DNA of 64,000 nucleotides from Craterostigma plantagineum (GCA_027422505.1 JAPQWV010000051.1:2013501-2077500), one strand, 5' to 3'; shown: positions 43,490-55,960, numbered from the stretch's first letter. Notes: generated by a model not told the origin, from the letters alone. A program made the numbers and translations.

Positions 43490-43610
43490 ATTGCACGACT
43501 GTGTAAGAAGCATTTTTCTCAGCTTGCTTCTTGGTCTTAGTTGGATCGCAACACCACTCCTTCGAAGGCATGCCCGACGTCAACTTTCTCTTTCAAGGTA
43601 GGTAAAATTT
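43490..43610 (-). pseudogene. Possible double-stranded RNA-binding domain fragment
   Basis: On the minus strand one frame reads GMPSKEWCCDPTKTKKQAEK then NASYTVVQ and stops. TKKQAEKNA is the conserved start of the C-terminal helix of plant DRB-type dsRNA-binding domains. Only this helix region is recognisable, so the call is weak. Confidence 0.35.
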
Positions 43611-43821
43611 GTAGGCATACTCTCAAAAAGACTATTGTAAATGGTAAAAACATAACCTTTGAGAGAATAGGTAGGGGTCCTAACACAAGATAAAGTTAAT
43701 TACAAATAGCCCATAAATATTATTGAGCATAAACTCAAACACGTTCAAAGAAAATATATAACCCCACAAAAAAAAAATAAATAAATAAACCAACAAACCT
43801 GCATTTAAGCAAAAGGTTATT

Positions 43822-43964
43822 CAAATGGTCACTCGTCGTTCAAAGATTAGTAAATCATCTCTTATCTCCTCTTCTGTTTCAAGATAAGAACACAAATGGT
43901 TATTCGTCGATCAAAGATTAGTAAATCATCTCTTATCTCCTCTTTCTGTTTCAAGATAAGAACA
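43822..43964. repeat. Tandem duplication of about 71 bp
   Basis: Two adjacent units, 43822-43892 and 43893-43964. They share CAAAGATTAGTAAATCATCT and CTTATCTCCTCTT(T)CTGTTTC, with a few differences. Confidence 0.9.
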
Positions 43965-44694
43965 CCGAATAATTACCAATTGATACAGAAGGACTTGAAA
44001 TTATGAATCAAACCTATTTCTTCATCTTCATCACCCAATTTGAACGCAAGAAAACAATAATAAGATTGTAATCGCATGAAGTATGACGGTGAAAAATATT
44101 TAATCGAAAAAGAAAAAAAAACTGCAACCTTCAATGTAAGCAAGTGAAGACACACTTTCGGATGGCTTTAAATTCTGGAAAGCCGATTTTGATGCAAAGG
44201 AGATAGACATGATGAAGCCGACCACATTTTGATGCAAAGCTTTAAATTCTTAGAACCTTAAACCTCATAAAAAAATCCATCCCTAAACAAAAGGAAAAAC
44301 ATAACAGCAAAGAGGAAAAAAAAAATCGCAATTGCACCAGAGTTTCCAGGAAGACCATATGGGAGATGATTGCCGCACAAACAGTGGCTCGTGGGTTGTG
44401 TGTCCAAACCTCTGCAATTTCCTCAATTTCGGTCGTGGTAATTTTGACATATCCTTGGTGATCTAGTGGTACTGGGTTTGTTCTTTTAATGGTTTATTAT
44501 TTTCTTATTTTTTTTTGACTAATTTTAACCGGTTCACTCGTTCTGTTGGTAGGTGGTTACTATTGGATATTATTTCATGTGGCGGAATATTAGGAGGACG
44601 TGGGAAGGTTTTTTTGGTGTTTTTATAATTAATTTTTGAACTTATTGACACGTGGCAGCATATTAGACTTCCTACATTTCTATTCTAATATATA
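43965..44694. other. Spacer before the mini-Helitrons
   Basis: AT-rich. Minor direct repeats (CTTTAAATTCT, TTTTGATGCAAAG at 44168-44250). The end (about 44640-44694), with CACGTGGCAGC and CTACATTTCTATTCTAATATA, resembles another Helitron 5' end in minus orientation. No gene is recognised. Confidence 0.4.
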
Positions 44695-44946
44695 CTAGTA
44701 TATATCGTATTAGTTATTCCTAATTTTTATATGCTAATAAAATTAATAAATTTTATGTGTGCTAGTGGATAGTGATTGACTAAATTAATATGATAGTGGG
44801 TGGTTTCTATTTTTTAAATTTAAAATAATTATTGGTTAACCAACGTGGGTTTTATATTTTTTAAAGTAAATTATTTTTGTACTAAATAAAGAGGGTGGAT
44901 ACGTGTCCCTCTATCATGAAAGCTACATTTCTATTTATATATAAGA
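44695..44946 (-). mobile_element. Mini-Helitron, unit 1 of a head-to-tail pair
   Basis: On the minus strand it starts TCTTATATATAAATAGAAATG (44946 downward) and ends CTAG at 44698-44695, followed by T. About 252 bp, closely related to unit 2. No coding content. The terminal hairpin is less clear than in unit 2. Confidence 0.6.
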
Positions 44947-44948
44947 TA

Positions 44949-45214
44949 CTAGTATATTCCCGTGAAGGCACGGTATTAGCTATTCCTAATTTTTATATGC
45001 TAATAAAATTAGTAAATTTTATGTGTGTTAGTTGATAGTTATTGACTAAATTAATATGATAGTGGGTAGTTTCTAGTTTTTTTTAAATTTGAAATAATTA
45101 TTGGTTAATCAAAGTTGGTTTTATATCTTTTAAAGTAAATTATTTTTGTACTAAATAAAGAGGTGGACACATGTCCCCCTATCATGAAAGCTACATTTCT
45201 ATTTATATATAAGA
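44949..45214 (-). mobile_element. Mini-Helitron, unit 2 of a head-to-tail pair
   Basis: On the minus strand it starts TCTTATATATAAATAGAAATG (45214 downward) and ends with hairpin CCGTGCC/TTCACGG, GAATATA and CTAG (44952-44949), then T. 266 bp. Only two bases (TA) separate it from unit 1, as if one copy inserted at the A/T beside the other. Confidence 0.65.
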
Positions 45215-45580
45215 TATATAAGATAAGATATAAGATAAAATGTATGTCGTTGCAAATTCTCATTATCAGCCAATTATTCATGCTACGTCAAATACTACCA
45301 TTGCATAGATGGCATCGACTTATTAAGTGGCTTAATTACAACAAATTCATGTTACGGAAATATATAAATCTCATAAATACATTTTTCACGAGTAATCCGT
45401 GTGGAAGTTCTTTGTTCTATTTAGAGATCTAGGGTCCTTCCTAAAACCAATTGGTGATACATGGAGCAAGCCTATTATATATACTTGTTTGAAGACCTTG
45501 CACTCAATGTGGACATAGCCCAATTTAGAGTTTCAACATGTTCGAAGTAAAGTATTATTGCGTCATTCGTATAAAATTAA
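45215..45580. other. Unrelated DNA fused to the left edge of copy B
   Basis: This replaces the promoter and 5' UTR that precede the intact PHR gene. No promoter element is recognised with confidence. Confidence 0.45.
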
Positions 45581-46052
45581 ATAGGGGACCCATGCAGCAA
45601 CCTACATATGCCGTCTCACCTCTGTCTTCCCAAAATGGAGTAGTTGGGACTATGCTTTCTTCTTCCTCGGGTTATTCCAACGTTCAGTTTGCTGCAGTTC
45701 AAGAAAATCAGCCAACACAATCCAATTCCATTTCTCATGCGACTAACAGTGGTACTCCAATTTGCACACCACGTTCTTTAGATGCTGCTGGTCTAAGATC
45801 CACTGCCTCGAGCCATCATCATAAGAGAGAAAATAACGATTCATGGAGCATAGACGCACTGTCTGAGTTTCTTGATTTTACAGAAACTTCCCTGATTGGG
45901 CAGAACCAAATCGATGGTGGTGGTAATGGCTGTGGCATTGGGTTTCCTTCTGGGAATATTGGTAGAGCGGGTGATTGGGAGGGTCGGCTTAATACGACTG
46001 ATTGTGATGCTTTCAGTTCTGACTGGAACGAGATCCTTGCTGGTGCAAATGC

Positions 46053-46520
46053 TGTTGTTTTATATATTATAAAGGAATGAGTGTTTGGTACGTTGATGTG
46101 TGAGAGGATGAAAAATATTTTCTGCTTATCTGATAATAACTCAGCTCTCTACTCTTTCGTATGCACTATGCACTCTTTTTTTTTTTTTTCTTGTAATACA
46201 TGCACACACACGTAACTCTTTTAGCTCTTTCTCTCTCACTTGCTTTTTCTCTCCACACCATCTTTCTTACATGCAACACACATATATGTAGTAAATAATA
46301 GATAAGATATGATAAAGATAGCATATCTCTGCTTGTTGAATTTAGGAGGGGTGCACCATTCGTCCCTCTCGTTTTCTTCTCCTGTGTGCTGCCTTTGTTT
46401 TTTCTTTCCATTTTTTCTTGTTCAAAGATTTTTTGCTGCTCTTTTGATTCTTCAAATATTTTCTTGACTTCTTTTTTATTATTTTTTATTTTATTTTCTT
46501 TTGATTGAGCTTAAACTACA
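46053..46520 (-). repeat. 3' LTR of antisense Copia
   Basis: 468 bp, TGTTGTTTTATATATTATAA to CTTAAACTACA. T-rich, with a poly(T) run near 46171. Its transcript orientation is leftward. The duplicate is at 50522-50983. Confidence 0.92.
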
Positions 46521-49500
46521 AATTCCCCCCTTAAGCTCAATATCTTTTTGTCTTTCATCTCGAGCATCTTTTTTAGGTTTTCGAATGTGCTTGTCGGTAA
46601 CGGCTTCGTGAAAATATCTGCAACTTGATTCGAACTCGCGACGTGCACCATCTTCACTTCTCCATTTTTTACGTGCTCTCTAATAAAATGGAACCGCGCA
46701 TCAATGTGCTTGCTTCTCTCGTGATGAACTGGATTTTCGCCAACTCGATCGCTGATTTATTATCTACTCGAATTTCGGTTGGCTCGACTTGTTGAAGATT
46801 CAAGTTGAGCAATAAATTTCTCATCCATATTGCGTGACAGACGCACCACGATGCTGCCACGTATTCTGTTTCACAGGTTGATAGAGTCACGATCGGTTGT
46901 TTCTTCGATAGCCACGTAAACGCTGTGCTTCCTAAATAAAATACGTAACCACCCGTGCTTTTGCGATCATCGATATCTCCACACCAATCACTGTCCGAAT
47001 ATCCGACCAATTTGCCGTCGCTCGCCTTTGAATAAAATAGACCTAATGATTGTGTTCCTCGAATGTATCGAAGAATTCTCTTGATCGCTTTTAGATGTGA
47101 CTGCCTCGGTCTTCCATATAGCGGCTAACGACCCCGACGCTATAAGCGATGTCGGGTCTCGTGCAGGTCAAGTATCGCAGACTGCCCACGAGACTTCGAT
47201 AATCGGTCGCATTCACTTCTTGTCCTCCCTCAAACTTGGACAGTTTTGTTCCAAGTTCCATCGGTGTCGCTACCGGTTTGCTCTCCACCATTTTATTTTT
47301 CTTCAATATAGCCTTTGCATACGCTTCCTGTAACACGAATATTCCCGTACTTCTTTGCTCGACTTCGAGACCAAGAAAATATTTCATTAGTCCCAAGTCC
47401 GTCATCTCGAACTCCTTCGTCATCGCCTTTTTGAAGTCGTTGATTGCTTTCTCGCTACTCCCCATGAAAATGAGATCATCGACATAGAGGGCGACGATGA
47501 TCATTTCACCTCCTTCTCTTCTGACGTATAACGCATGCTCGAACGGACATTGCTCGAATTTGTTCCTTTTGAAGTACCCATCGATCCGAGTGTTCCAAGC
47601 TCGCGGCGCTTGCTTCAGCCCGTAAAGCGCTTTCTTTAATTTTAACACTTTGCCTTCTTCTCCCGATTTTGAATATCCTGGCGGCTGCTCCACGTAGACT
47701 TCCTCCTCAAGCTCGCCGTTTAGAGAAGCGGACTTTACGTCCATTTGATAGATTGGCCAACTAAGTTGTGCAGCTTGGCAAGGAGCAGGCGAATTGTTTC
47801 TATTCTTGCAACAGGAGCAAAGACTTCATCGTAGTCGATTCCTGCTCGTTGTTTGTAACCCTTCGCCACTAATCTTGCCTTGTAACGTTCAATTTTTCCT
47901 TGAGCGTTGATTTCTTCTTATAAACCCATTTTACTCCTATGGGTTTGTGCCCGTTTGGCAACTCCACAGTTTCCATGTGTCGTTCTTTTCGATCGCCTTT
48001 ATTTCCTCGTCCATCGCCGTTTTCTATCTCTTGTCTCTTATGGCTTCTTCGAAACTAATCTGTTCCGAGTCGGCCAGTAAGCAGACTAGGTGAACCTGTT
48101 CGGTTGATCGGTACAGGTCCTGCATGCTTCGCATCCTCGGCTGTCTTGGTTCGTCCTCCTCGTCATTTTCTTGAGACGAAATCGGAACAGGTATTGGTGC
48201 AACGATCAGTGGTTCTTCAGGCGTTGTGTTTTCTTCAACGTTCCAGCCCCACGAACTTTCTTCATCAATCCGAACATCGCGACTTACTATCACCTTTTTA
48301 TTTTCAGGGTCATAGAGCCGGTACGCCTTCGTTTTCTCGTCATACCCAATAAACACGAGCTATTTGATTTTGTCGTCGAGCTTGGCTCTTCTTTGATCGG
48401 GCACATGTGCATATGCCACGCTTCCAAATATTTTGAAATGCGCCACCGTCGGTTTTCGGCCGGTCCATGCTTCCTGTGGTGTTTGATTCTCGAGGCTGTG
48501 ATGTGGACATCGGTTCTGAATATATACGGCACATCGTACCGCTTCGGCCCAGAATTCCTTTGGCATGTCTTTGCTCTTTAACATTGATCGAACCATGTCG
48601 AGGATGGTTCGATTCTTCCTTTCAGCTACGCCGTTCTGTTGTGGTGAATAAGGCGCGGTGAGGAACCTCCTAACGCCTTGTTCTTCGCAAAAATTAGCGA
48701 AAGCACCTGACATGTCGCCACCTCTGTCTGATCGGAGAACCTTGATGTTTGAGCTTGTCGCCTTTTCGACCATAGCCTTGAATTTTTTAAACGTCTCGAA
48801 CGCTTCTGATTTTCCTTTAGAAAATACACCCACGTCTTTCTTGAGTAGTCGTCAATGAAAGTGATAAAGTATTTCCTTTCACCGAATGATTCTGGTGTGA
48901 TCGGCCCGCATATGTCTGTATGTATGAGCTCGAGCGGTTTGCGTGCTCGATATTCTGCCTGCTTCTGGAACGTCGTCCTCGTACGTTTCGCAATTATGCA
49001 GCTTTCACAAAGCTTCTTTTCACCTTCTATCACCGGCATTCCACGGACCATGCTTCTTTTTGAGAGCTCCTTTAGGCCACCGTAGTGCAAATGACCAAAT
49101 CGCATATGCCACAAATGGTCTTTGTCCTCCACGTCAACTCGCAAACATTTTTCTTGAATCGCCTTCAGGTTGAGTCTGAACATTCGGTTCCTTTCCATCT
49201 CGACCCGTGCGATCATTCTTCCGTCTTTGTTTCTTAGTTGTAATGAGCGGTCCTTCATGAACACCGAACATCCTTTTTCAAGCAACTGGCCCATGCTTAA
49301 GATGTTCGTTTTCAAGTCGGGTACGAAGTAGACGTCCTCGGCCGATCCTTGTCTGCCGTCGTTTTGAGAGAAGCATATTTTCCCTCGGCCTTTGACTTCA
49401 ATTTTCGATGCGTCTCCAAAAGACACATGGCCATCCTCGATCTTCTTTAGATCCGTAAGGAGATGTTTGTATCCGCTCATATGATTGCTTGCACCGGTGT

Positions 49501-50505
49501 CAAGATACCACACCATGTCGCTGCCGGGACTCGTATCCTCGAGCGCCATTAAAAGAACGCCTTCGTCTTTTGGATCCTCTTGTGCGACTAGGTTCGCATT
49601 TTCTTCCACCTTTTTGTCGGCCCAACAGTCTTTTGCGAAGTGCCCGAACTTGCCGCAATTGTAGCACTCAACGCTCGGTCGATTTGAGCGACCGCCTCGT
49701 CTTCGTGCTCGGCCTCGTCCTCTCCAATTTTGGTTGCTCGTTTGTCCTTCCTTTTCGTGATTGTAACCTCGTCCTCGGCCTGAATTTTGGCCGAAACCTC
49801 GTCCCCGCTGACCTCGTCCTCGACCTCGGCCGTGATGCGTATATAGCGCCTTGTCATCTTTCAACGATAACTTCGTCTGCAGGGCCTCGTCCAGCGATTC
49901 CTGCTTCTTCTTTTTCTTCCGTTGCTCGTGAGCTTCGAGGGAACCGGAGAGTTCATCGACCGTCATTTCTTCGAGATTTTTGGATTCCTCGATTGCACAT
50001 ACCACGTTCTCGTACTCGTCCGTCAGGGAGCGGAGAATTTTCTCGACGACCCGGGCTTCCGTTAGAGCCTCGCCGTTTCTCTTCAACTGATTCGAGATGG
50101 TTTGTACTCTCGTTATATAATCGGATACGCCTTCGACGTTCTTCATTTTTCTCATTTCGAATTCGCCACGAAGCGTTTGCAGCCGTACTTGTTTTACTCG
50201 GTCGGTGCCTTTGTACGCTGTCTCCAGTTTTTCCCATGCTTCCTTAGAATTTTTCGCGCCTGCTATCTTTTCGAGGCCGGGATCGTCTAACGCTTGGTGG
50301 ATGAGGTTGAGCGATGTATCGTCGAGTCTGTGAGATTATTCCGACGCCTTACTTTCAGCCTCGTCGTCCGTTTTTTCGGTTCGGTGTACCCTTTTTCTAC
50401 GATATTCCATACGCCTCGCGACCCGAGCAGTACCTTCATTCGGATAACCCAACTATCATAGTTGAGTTTTGTGACGCGCGGGACGGGCATGACTTCGAAT
50501 GACAT
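46521..50505 (-). pseudogene. Copia Gag-Pol, broken
   Basis: Gag starts at ATG 50505, immediately after the PBS (MSFEVMPVPRVTKLNYDSW). A frameshift near 50330 precedes the main frame 50155-48860: Gag, an Arg/Gly-rich box, CCHC CYNCGKFGHFAKDC near 49660, protease WYLDTGASNHMS near 49500, pre-integrase finger and INT start (HTDICGP). A lost A in an A-run near 48825 shifts the frame. INT continues through RSDRGGD and [12 protein letters not shown], with a TAG near 48360. RT is damaged between 48020 and 47750, then readable (LYGLKQAPRAW, LYVDDLIF). RNase H (DSDWCGDIDDRKSTGGYVF, STCETEYVAA) is broken again near 46740. The final residues (LSLRGEFVV) are encoded across the polypurine tract into the LTR. 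Confidence 0.88.
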
Positions 50506-50506
50506 G

Positions 50507-50518
50507 GCTCTGATACCA
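50507..50518 (-). other. Primer-binding site of antisense Copia
   Basis: GCTCTGATACCA on the plus strand, i.e. TGGTATCAGAGC on the element strand, three bases from the LTR. Confidence 0.9.
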
Positions 50519-50521
50519 ATT

Positions 50522-50983
50522 TGTTGTTTTATATATTATAAAGGAAGGAGTGTTTGGTACGTTGATGTGTGAGAGGATGAAAAAAAAATATTTTCTGCTT
50601 ATCTGATAATAACTCAGCTCTCTACTCTTTCGTATGCGCTATGCACTCTTTTTTTTCTTGTAATACATGCACACACACGTAACTCTTTTTAGCTCTTTCT
50701 CTCTCACTTGCTTTTTCTCTCCACACCATCTTTCAACACACATATGTATAGTAAATAATAGATAAGATATGATGAAAGATAGCATATCTCTGTTTGTTGA
50801 ATTTAGGAGGAGTGCACCATTCGTCCCTCTCGTTTTTCTTCTCCTGTGTGCTGCCTTTGTTTTTTCTTTCCATTTTTTCTTGTTCAAAGATTTTTTGCTG
50901 GTCTTTTGATTCTTTAAATATTTTCTTGACTTCTTTTTTTATTATTTTTTATTTTATTTTCTTTTGATTGAGCTTAAACTACA
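50522..50983 (-). repeat. 5' LTR of antisense Copia
   Basis: 462 bp, matches 46053-46520 with small indels in A/T runs and a few substitutions. Confidence 0.92.
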
Positions 50984-52203
50984 AATGCTACGGACCCCCA
51001 ACTAAAGGTTCATTACGTATAATCTGTTTTCTGCTTTAATGTGTTAAGATGCGTAAGAATGTTATTTTTATTTCCTTTGTTATTTACTCTACTTTGTTTT
51101 CTGCGACTGAATATATATCATGTTAAAAGCCACTTACAGGTGCGTATCATGTGCATTTTCGATGGACCTTACATTCTTGGAAATGTTGAGATCCATCTAT
51201 TATATACTGATCGATATTGACTCTGAAATCCATTTCATTGGTGCAGAAATATCGTACAGCCAGATATAGACCTGATACGACTGAAGCTGGTATGCATTCT
51301 ATCGCATATTCTAATAATGTGTTCATCGTATCATTCTGATTTGTTACATGATTCCATCTATTGGGTGAACTGCAAGCATAAGCTGTGAGAGACAATATTA
51401 GTCCTTCGTCAACTGAATAGAATGAATCCGATACTTCAATATCTGATGCATGAGCATACGTACTTCCAAGTTGCTGATAGAGAGCATCAAATAATTCCAG
51501 CCATTGTAAATGCCAAGGATATCTTCTCCAATCAACTTTCATGTTATGCACTTTCTTTTTGCAGAATCGTCAGAAAGAAGAACAACCTCCATTGACGACC
51601 TCACATCCCTGGACTTGAAAACGTAGGAACAATTTTCTAATAGATACCTAATGGATATAGATATTTTGCATATAATAATCTTTGGGCTGATTGTCATGCT
51701 CCTCCATTATTGCTGAACAGGGGTGTGGAGATCACTGAAGCTTTGAGGTTGCAGATGGAAGTACAAAAGAGGCTTCACGAACAACTCGAGGTATACATAC
51801 ATCTTTTAGATGTTTCCCTCGGGCTTTTTTAACCTTCCAAATATGAATATTCACTTTCACATAATAAACCATCCATCAGATCCAAAGAAACCTTCAGCTT
51901 CGCATAGAAGAGCAAGGAAGATACCTTCAAATGATGTTCGAGAAATCAGGCATGGACTTAACCAACTCTTCTGGCGAAAATCCCATTAAAAATTCTGCGG
52001 CCAATGCATCCCAAAACAAAGCCAAAGAACCAGTGGAAGGCAGCAAAAGCAATGCATCAAATGAGTCGTTGGCTAATGTAGGCTCATTTTCTGTGGAATC
52101 AAAGGAAGGATCAGACAAAAAAGCTCTCGAAAACAAAGAGATGGCTATCGGTAATAATGAGGAATCAACGCCGCCGCCCAAGCGTGCGAAACAGCACAAT
52201 TAG

Positions 52204-52945
52204 CCTATGATTTCCTTTCAAAATAAATAAAATCTGCATGAATGGAATTTGATTTTTGCGAAGACTATTAAATCCTTGAATAGGTTCAATAACTCTTTAA
52301 GCTTCGGCATGAAGCTTTAATTATTTATGTTTGTAGATTGATTTTTACAGCCATTTGTGGTTTGAAATTGGAAGCCTTGTTCTAGTTTTGAGAATCAAAT
52401 TCTATTATGTTCGTATAAAGTGCCCTTAGTCAACGCTCAGAAGCAACAATGTGACATTATTATTACCATCAACCTAGACTTCTTACACTGTAAGAATCCT
52501 ACTTGGAGATATCATATTCAGTCTCCAGATAGTAAAAAATTATATTAATGTTTTCTTGGGGCTAGCTAGTGTAGACACTTCATATCTCGTTTTCTCTTGA
52601 AGGCTGACCTTTTTTTTTAGCATTTTTTTTTTCGAAAATGCTTACTAGGAGCACATTTTCAAAGGGAAGAATCAACCTTGGGGCTCATTACCGTGAACAA
52701 GCTTAGTTCCGAAACCCTTTACTATTTGTTAATGCATTTTATTATTATAGCGTACAGTCAATCCCTTTATTAGACACCATTATTTTGGATTTTGCCTTTC
52801 CAAGCTGTGTTTCTATACAATACAATACCAGACATTAATGTTACAACAAATTGAGAGCGTCAGCTTACTACAAGATTAGTATTTATGTTAATCTTCCTTG
52901 AAGAAATGCTGATCTTTTGCCGTATATGCTGATATTTAGCTTCAT
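52204..52945. other. Spacer between PHR and LRR pseudogenes, copy B
   Basis: Corresponds to 22651-23230 joined to 28274-28391 of copy A. It contains the uninterrupted Copia target (TACAATACCAGACATTAATG near 52820). No gene. Confidence 0.7.
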
Positions 52946-55900
52946 CTATGTACATCCAAGTTTCGACCCTATCTTTCGCAAGATATCGTCTAACTTCTCA
53001 AAATAAGCTTCCCTAAGTGATTTACCGAAGACCATTACCACACAGAAGCTTGACAACCCTACTGTGTACCCCAAAGACAAGAGTACTATCAACCAATCTA
53101 CTTCAGCTCCATGAGATGCTTCAGTGTCATGATCATCATTATTATCGTCATCATCAACTTTAACACCGCATTTGCCTGCGGTTAACGGAGGACCGCACAG
53201 TTTCCAATGAAGCTCGAAGCGTTCATGGTCTGAAGTTGAGTGCTTTCTGGTATTCTCCCCGTTAGGTTGTTGTAAGACAAGTTAAGATCGTTCAGAAAGG
53301 TCATCTTCGTAAAGCTGTTGGGAGTCTCGCCCGTAAGAGAATTGTGCGATAAATCGAGGGATTCTAACTGCTTCATGTTGCCTAAGTCGCTTGGAATTAA
53401 GCCCGACAAGTGATTCCTTGACAAGTTCAACGTCCTCAAGCCCGTCAAATGCGTCAATTCCACTGGGATATTCCCAGATAGGTTATTGTTTGCAAGATCA
53501 ATGGTGGTCACCAAAGGAAGTAAGACATCGTACGAACGCGGTTCTCCTTTTGTGTTAATAACCACGCTGATCACCATGCCATCAATTTCTTGTGCAAGTT
53601 TTGCGTCTTCGACCATTGCCTTGAAATTACCGAAACAACTTGGGATAGTACCTTGGAGGAGGTTGTTTGATACATCCAAGATTTGGATAGAGGTGAACGA
53701 ACATATACTTGAATCGATTGTGCCACTTAGGTTGTTGGATCGTAGGATGACGTACCTTAGAGAAAGTGATGAGTAGTTCAACTCTGTCGTCCATTTCGGA
53801 AGATTTCCGTACAAATAGTTAGCAGAGAGGTCGACCATCACCAATTCTTCGGAACTAAGGATTGAGGGAGGCACCTGGCCTGAAAATCTGTTATTGCGCA
53901 GATTCAAAATTTGTAAGCCATCGAGAAGTTCGATAGAAGATGGAATACTTCCATTCATGTCATTGTTTCCCAGATTCAACACTACAAGATTTTTCAGTCT
54001 CATCCAACAATCTGGCACTTCTCCGCCACTCAATTGACCTGAGAGATTTCGGCAAGGATTGGAAGCTGAAGAAAAGTTTGAATCTTGAAGGAGAACGCCT
54101 GACAGGTTATTCTCAGACATGGAGAATATCTGAAGGTCGCTGAGGTTAAAGATAGTAACTGGCAAAACACCGCTGAGCTGATTCTGACTCAGATCAAGAT
54201 ACTCTAATGATGCCAAATTTCCTATTCTCGAAGGGACAGCTCCATTTAAGTTATTTGAGGAGAGGTTAAGTTCCTTAAGACTACTGAGGTTTCCGATGGT
54301 TGAAGGTATCATCTCAGAAAAGCGATTCATCGAAAGGTCGAGAACAGATAACTTTTCTAAGTTTCCGACCTCAGGTGGGATAGGTCCGGATAGCGAATTG
54401 TTGCGCATAGACAACTCTTGGAGATCCTTGAGCAAGCCTATCTCGGAGGGGATCTTTCCACTGAAGTTATTGCTATCAAGACTTAAAGATGTAAATTTCG
54501 TCCAGCTTCTGATCATATCAGGTGATATATTCCCACTAAAGTTGTTATCACGCAATTCCATCCCAACCAAATTGTTCAGATCGGACAAAGATGAAGGTAA
54601 ACTTCCAGAAAACGAATTAACCTCCAAATTTAAGTACGTAAGGTTAGTGCATAAGCCCAGCTCCGATGGGATGGGGCCAGATAGAGAATTGTTGTACATC
54701 AACAGAATTTTGAGATCCTTGAGCAAGCCTATCTCGGAGGGGATTTTTCCAGTGAAGTTATTGTTCTGAAGCTCTAAAGATGTAAGTTTGGTCCAGCTTC
54801 TGATCAAATCAGGTGATATATTACCACTAAAGCTGTTATCACTCAATCCCATGTAATACAAATTGTTAAGATCAGACAAAGATGGAGGTAAATTTCCAGA
54901 AAACGAATTAAACCCCAAAGCTAAGACGGTAAGGTTAGTGCATAAGCCCAGTTCAGAAGGAATCGTCGAATTGAAGAAATTGTAGCTAAGGTCTAAATAT
55001 CGAAGGTTCTTGAGCTGACCAAGAGAAGATGGTAACTCACCATGAAAAGAGTTGCTGTATCGAGATATTCCAACCGTGACAGCTTTGAAACACTTGCAGA
55101 CAATGGCCCTCTTAATGAATTGTAAGAAAGTTCGAGGTGTTCAAGACTTGCCAGATTAATGAACAGCGATTCAGGAATCTGACCGGTGAAGTTATTCTTG
55201 TACAGACTTAGATAAGTAAGGTTTAGACAGTTCAACACAAAGCTCGGAATTTCGTAGGCGAGGTTATTGTGTTCAAGGCTCAAGTAGGTCAGCGAAGGAA
55301 ACCCCGAGAATCTCGACCAATCGGTTTCTTGAAAGTAATTCCTACCTAAATCCATGTGCTTGATATTTCCAAGGCTGGAGATCTGATGAGGTATTTCTCC
55401 ATCGAAATAGTTGTAGCTTAGGTCCAAGAAAATCAACTTGGAGAGATTGCCAATGGAAGATGGTATTGACCCATTTAAGATATTTAAGGATAGATTCAAG
55501 CTCATGAGATTGGGGAATGATGTAAGGTTTAGACTGGAGATCTGATGAGGTATTTCTCCACCGAAAGAGTTGTTGCTTAGGTCCAAGAATATCAACTTGG
55601 ATAGATTGCCAATGGAAGGTGGAATTGACCCGTTTAGGCTATTTGAGGAAGATTCAAGCTCATGAGATTAGGGAATGAAGTGAAGTCAAAAAGCTCGATA
55701 GTACCTGCGAGATTTGCATCAAACAAGAGTATTTCAGACACTGAACCTCCATTATTGCAAGTAATGCCTTTCCAACTGCACTTATCAGTCCCTGGAGACC
55801 AAGAATTGAGGTGATGGGACGATGATGATACGGTTTTCTTCCATGTGATTAGAGCCTGTGATTCAGATATTGGAGAAGCTTTCGATGAATGTAAGAAGAA

Positions 55901-55960
55901 GAAGAAGGCTGAGACGATATGAAGTACGATGAGGACGAAACTTTTCTGGGAATTCAACAT
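52946..55960 (-). pseudogene. LRR receptor-like protein, copy B, multiply frameshifted
   Basis: Starts MLNSQKSFVLIVLHIVSAFF with signal peptide and LRRNT cap. Frameshifts occur near 55640, near 55060 and near 53195; the last is just before the juxtamembrane region. The C-terminus (WLIVLLSLGYTVGLSSFCVV, EAYFEKLDDILRKIG) ends at 52946. It retains LRRs deleted from copy A (NIKHMDLGRNYFQETDWSRF, FPSLTYLSLEHNN). It also carries a duplicated 4-LRR block: NSFSG-LP..SLSDLNNL...ISPD-IRSWTK occurs twice, near 54880 and 54590. It has a receptor-like protein layout, with no kinase. A functional full-length product is not possible as read. Confidence 0.88.

Larger units (their letters stand above)
46053..50983 (-). 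mobile_element. Copia LTR retrotransposon, decayed, antisense in the PHR pseudogene
   Basis: A 4.93-kb element with TG...CA LTRs (468 and 462 bp), TSD AATGC, a PBS next to the right LTR and a polypurine tract (AAGGGGGGAATT) next to the left LTR, so it points left. Copy A shows the empty site (GCAAATGCTACAC near 21057). Gag-Pol has several lesions. The LTRs differ by small indels, so the insertion is older than the Tork-type copy. Confidence 0.94.
45581..52203 (+). pseudogene. PHR1-like pseudogene, interrupted by a Copia element
   Basis: Exon 1 is at 45581-46052 plus 50989-51009, split by the Copia insertion (TSD AATGC at 46048-46052 and 50984-50988). The first codons of the intact paralogue are missing; the first family Met left is in GPMQQPTYAVS. 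After the exon 1 donor, about 370 bp corresponding to all of exon 2 and most of exon 3 are deleted. This removes the MYB helices up to LNIYHVKSHLQ (about 51105-51137). Exon 4 (51246-51289), exon 5 (51565-51626), exon 6 (51721-51790) and exon 7 (about 51880-52203) survive. The coiled coil is intact, and so is a C-terminus ending PPPKRAKQHN. Without the MYB domain, any product could not bind P1BS. Confidence 0.88.

Noticed and set aside
43196..43540. 114-residue plus-strand ORF as a small gene
   Set aside because: No motifs, and the opposite strand has a recognisable piece of a dsRNA-binding domain at its end.
49489..50247. Long plus-strand ORF (252 residues), Arg/Ser-rich
   Set aside because: It is the complement of the Copia gag and Arg/Gly-rich nucleocapsid region. 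There are no conserved motifs of its own.
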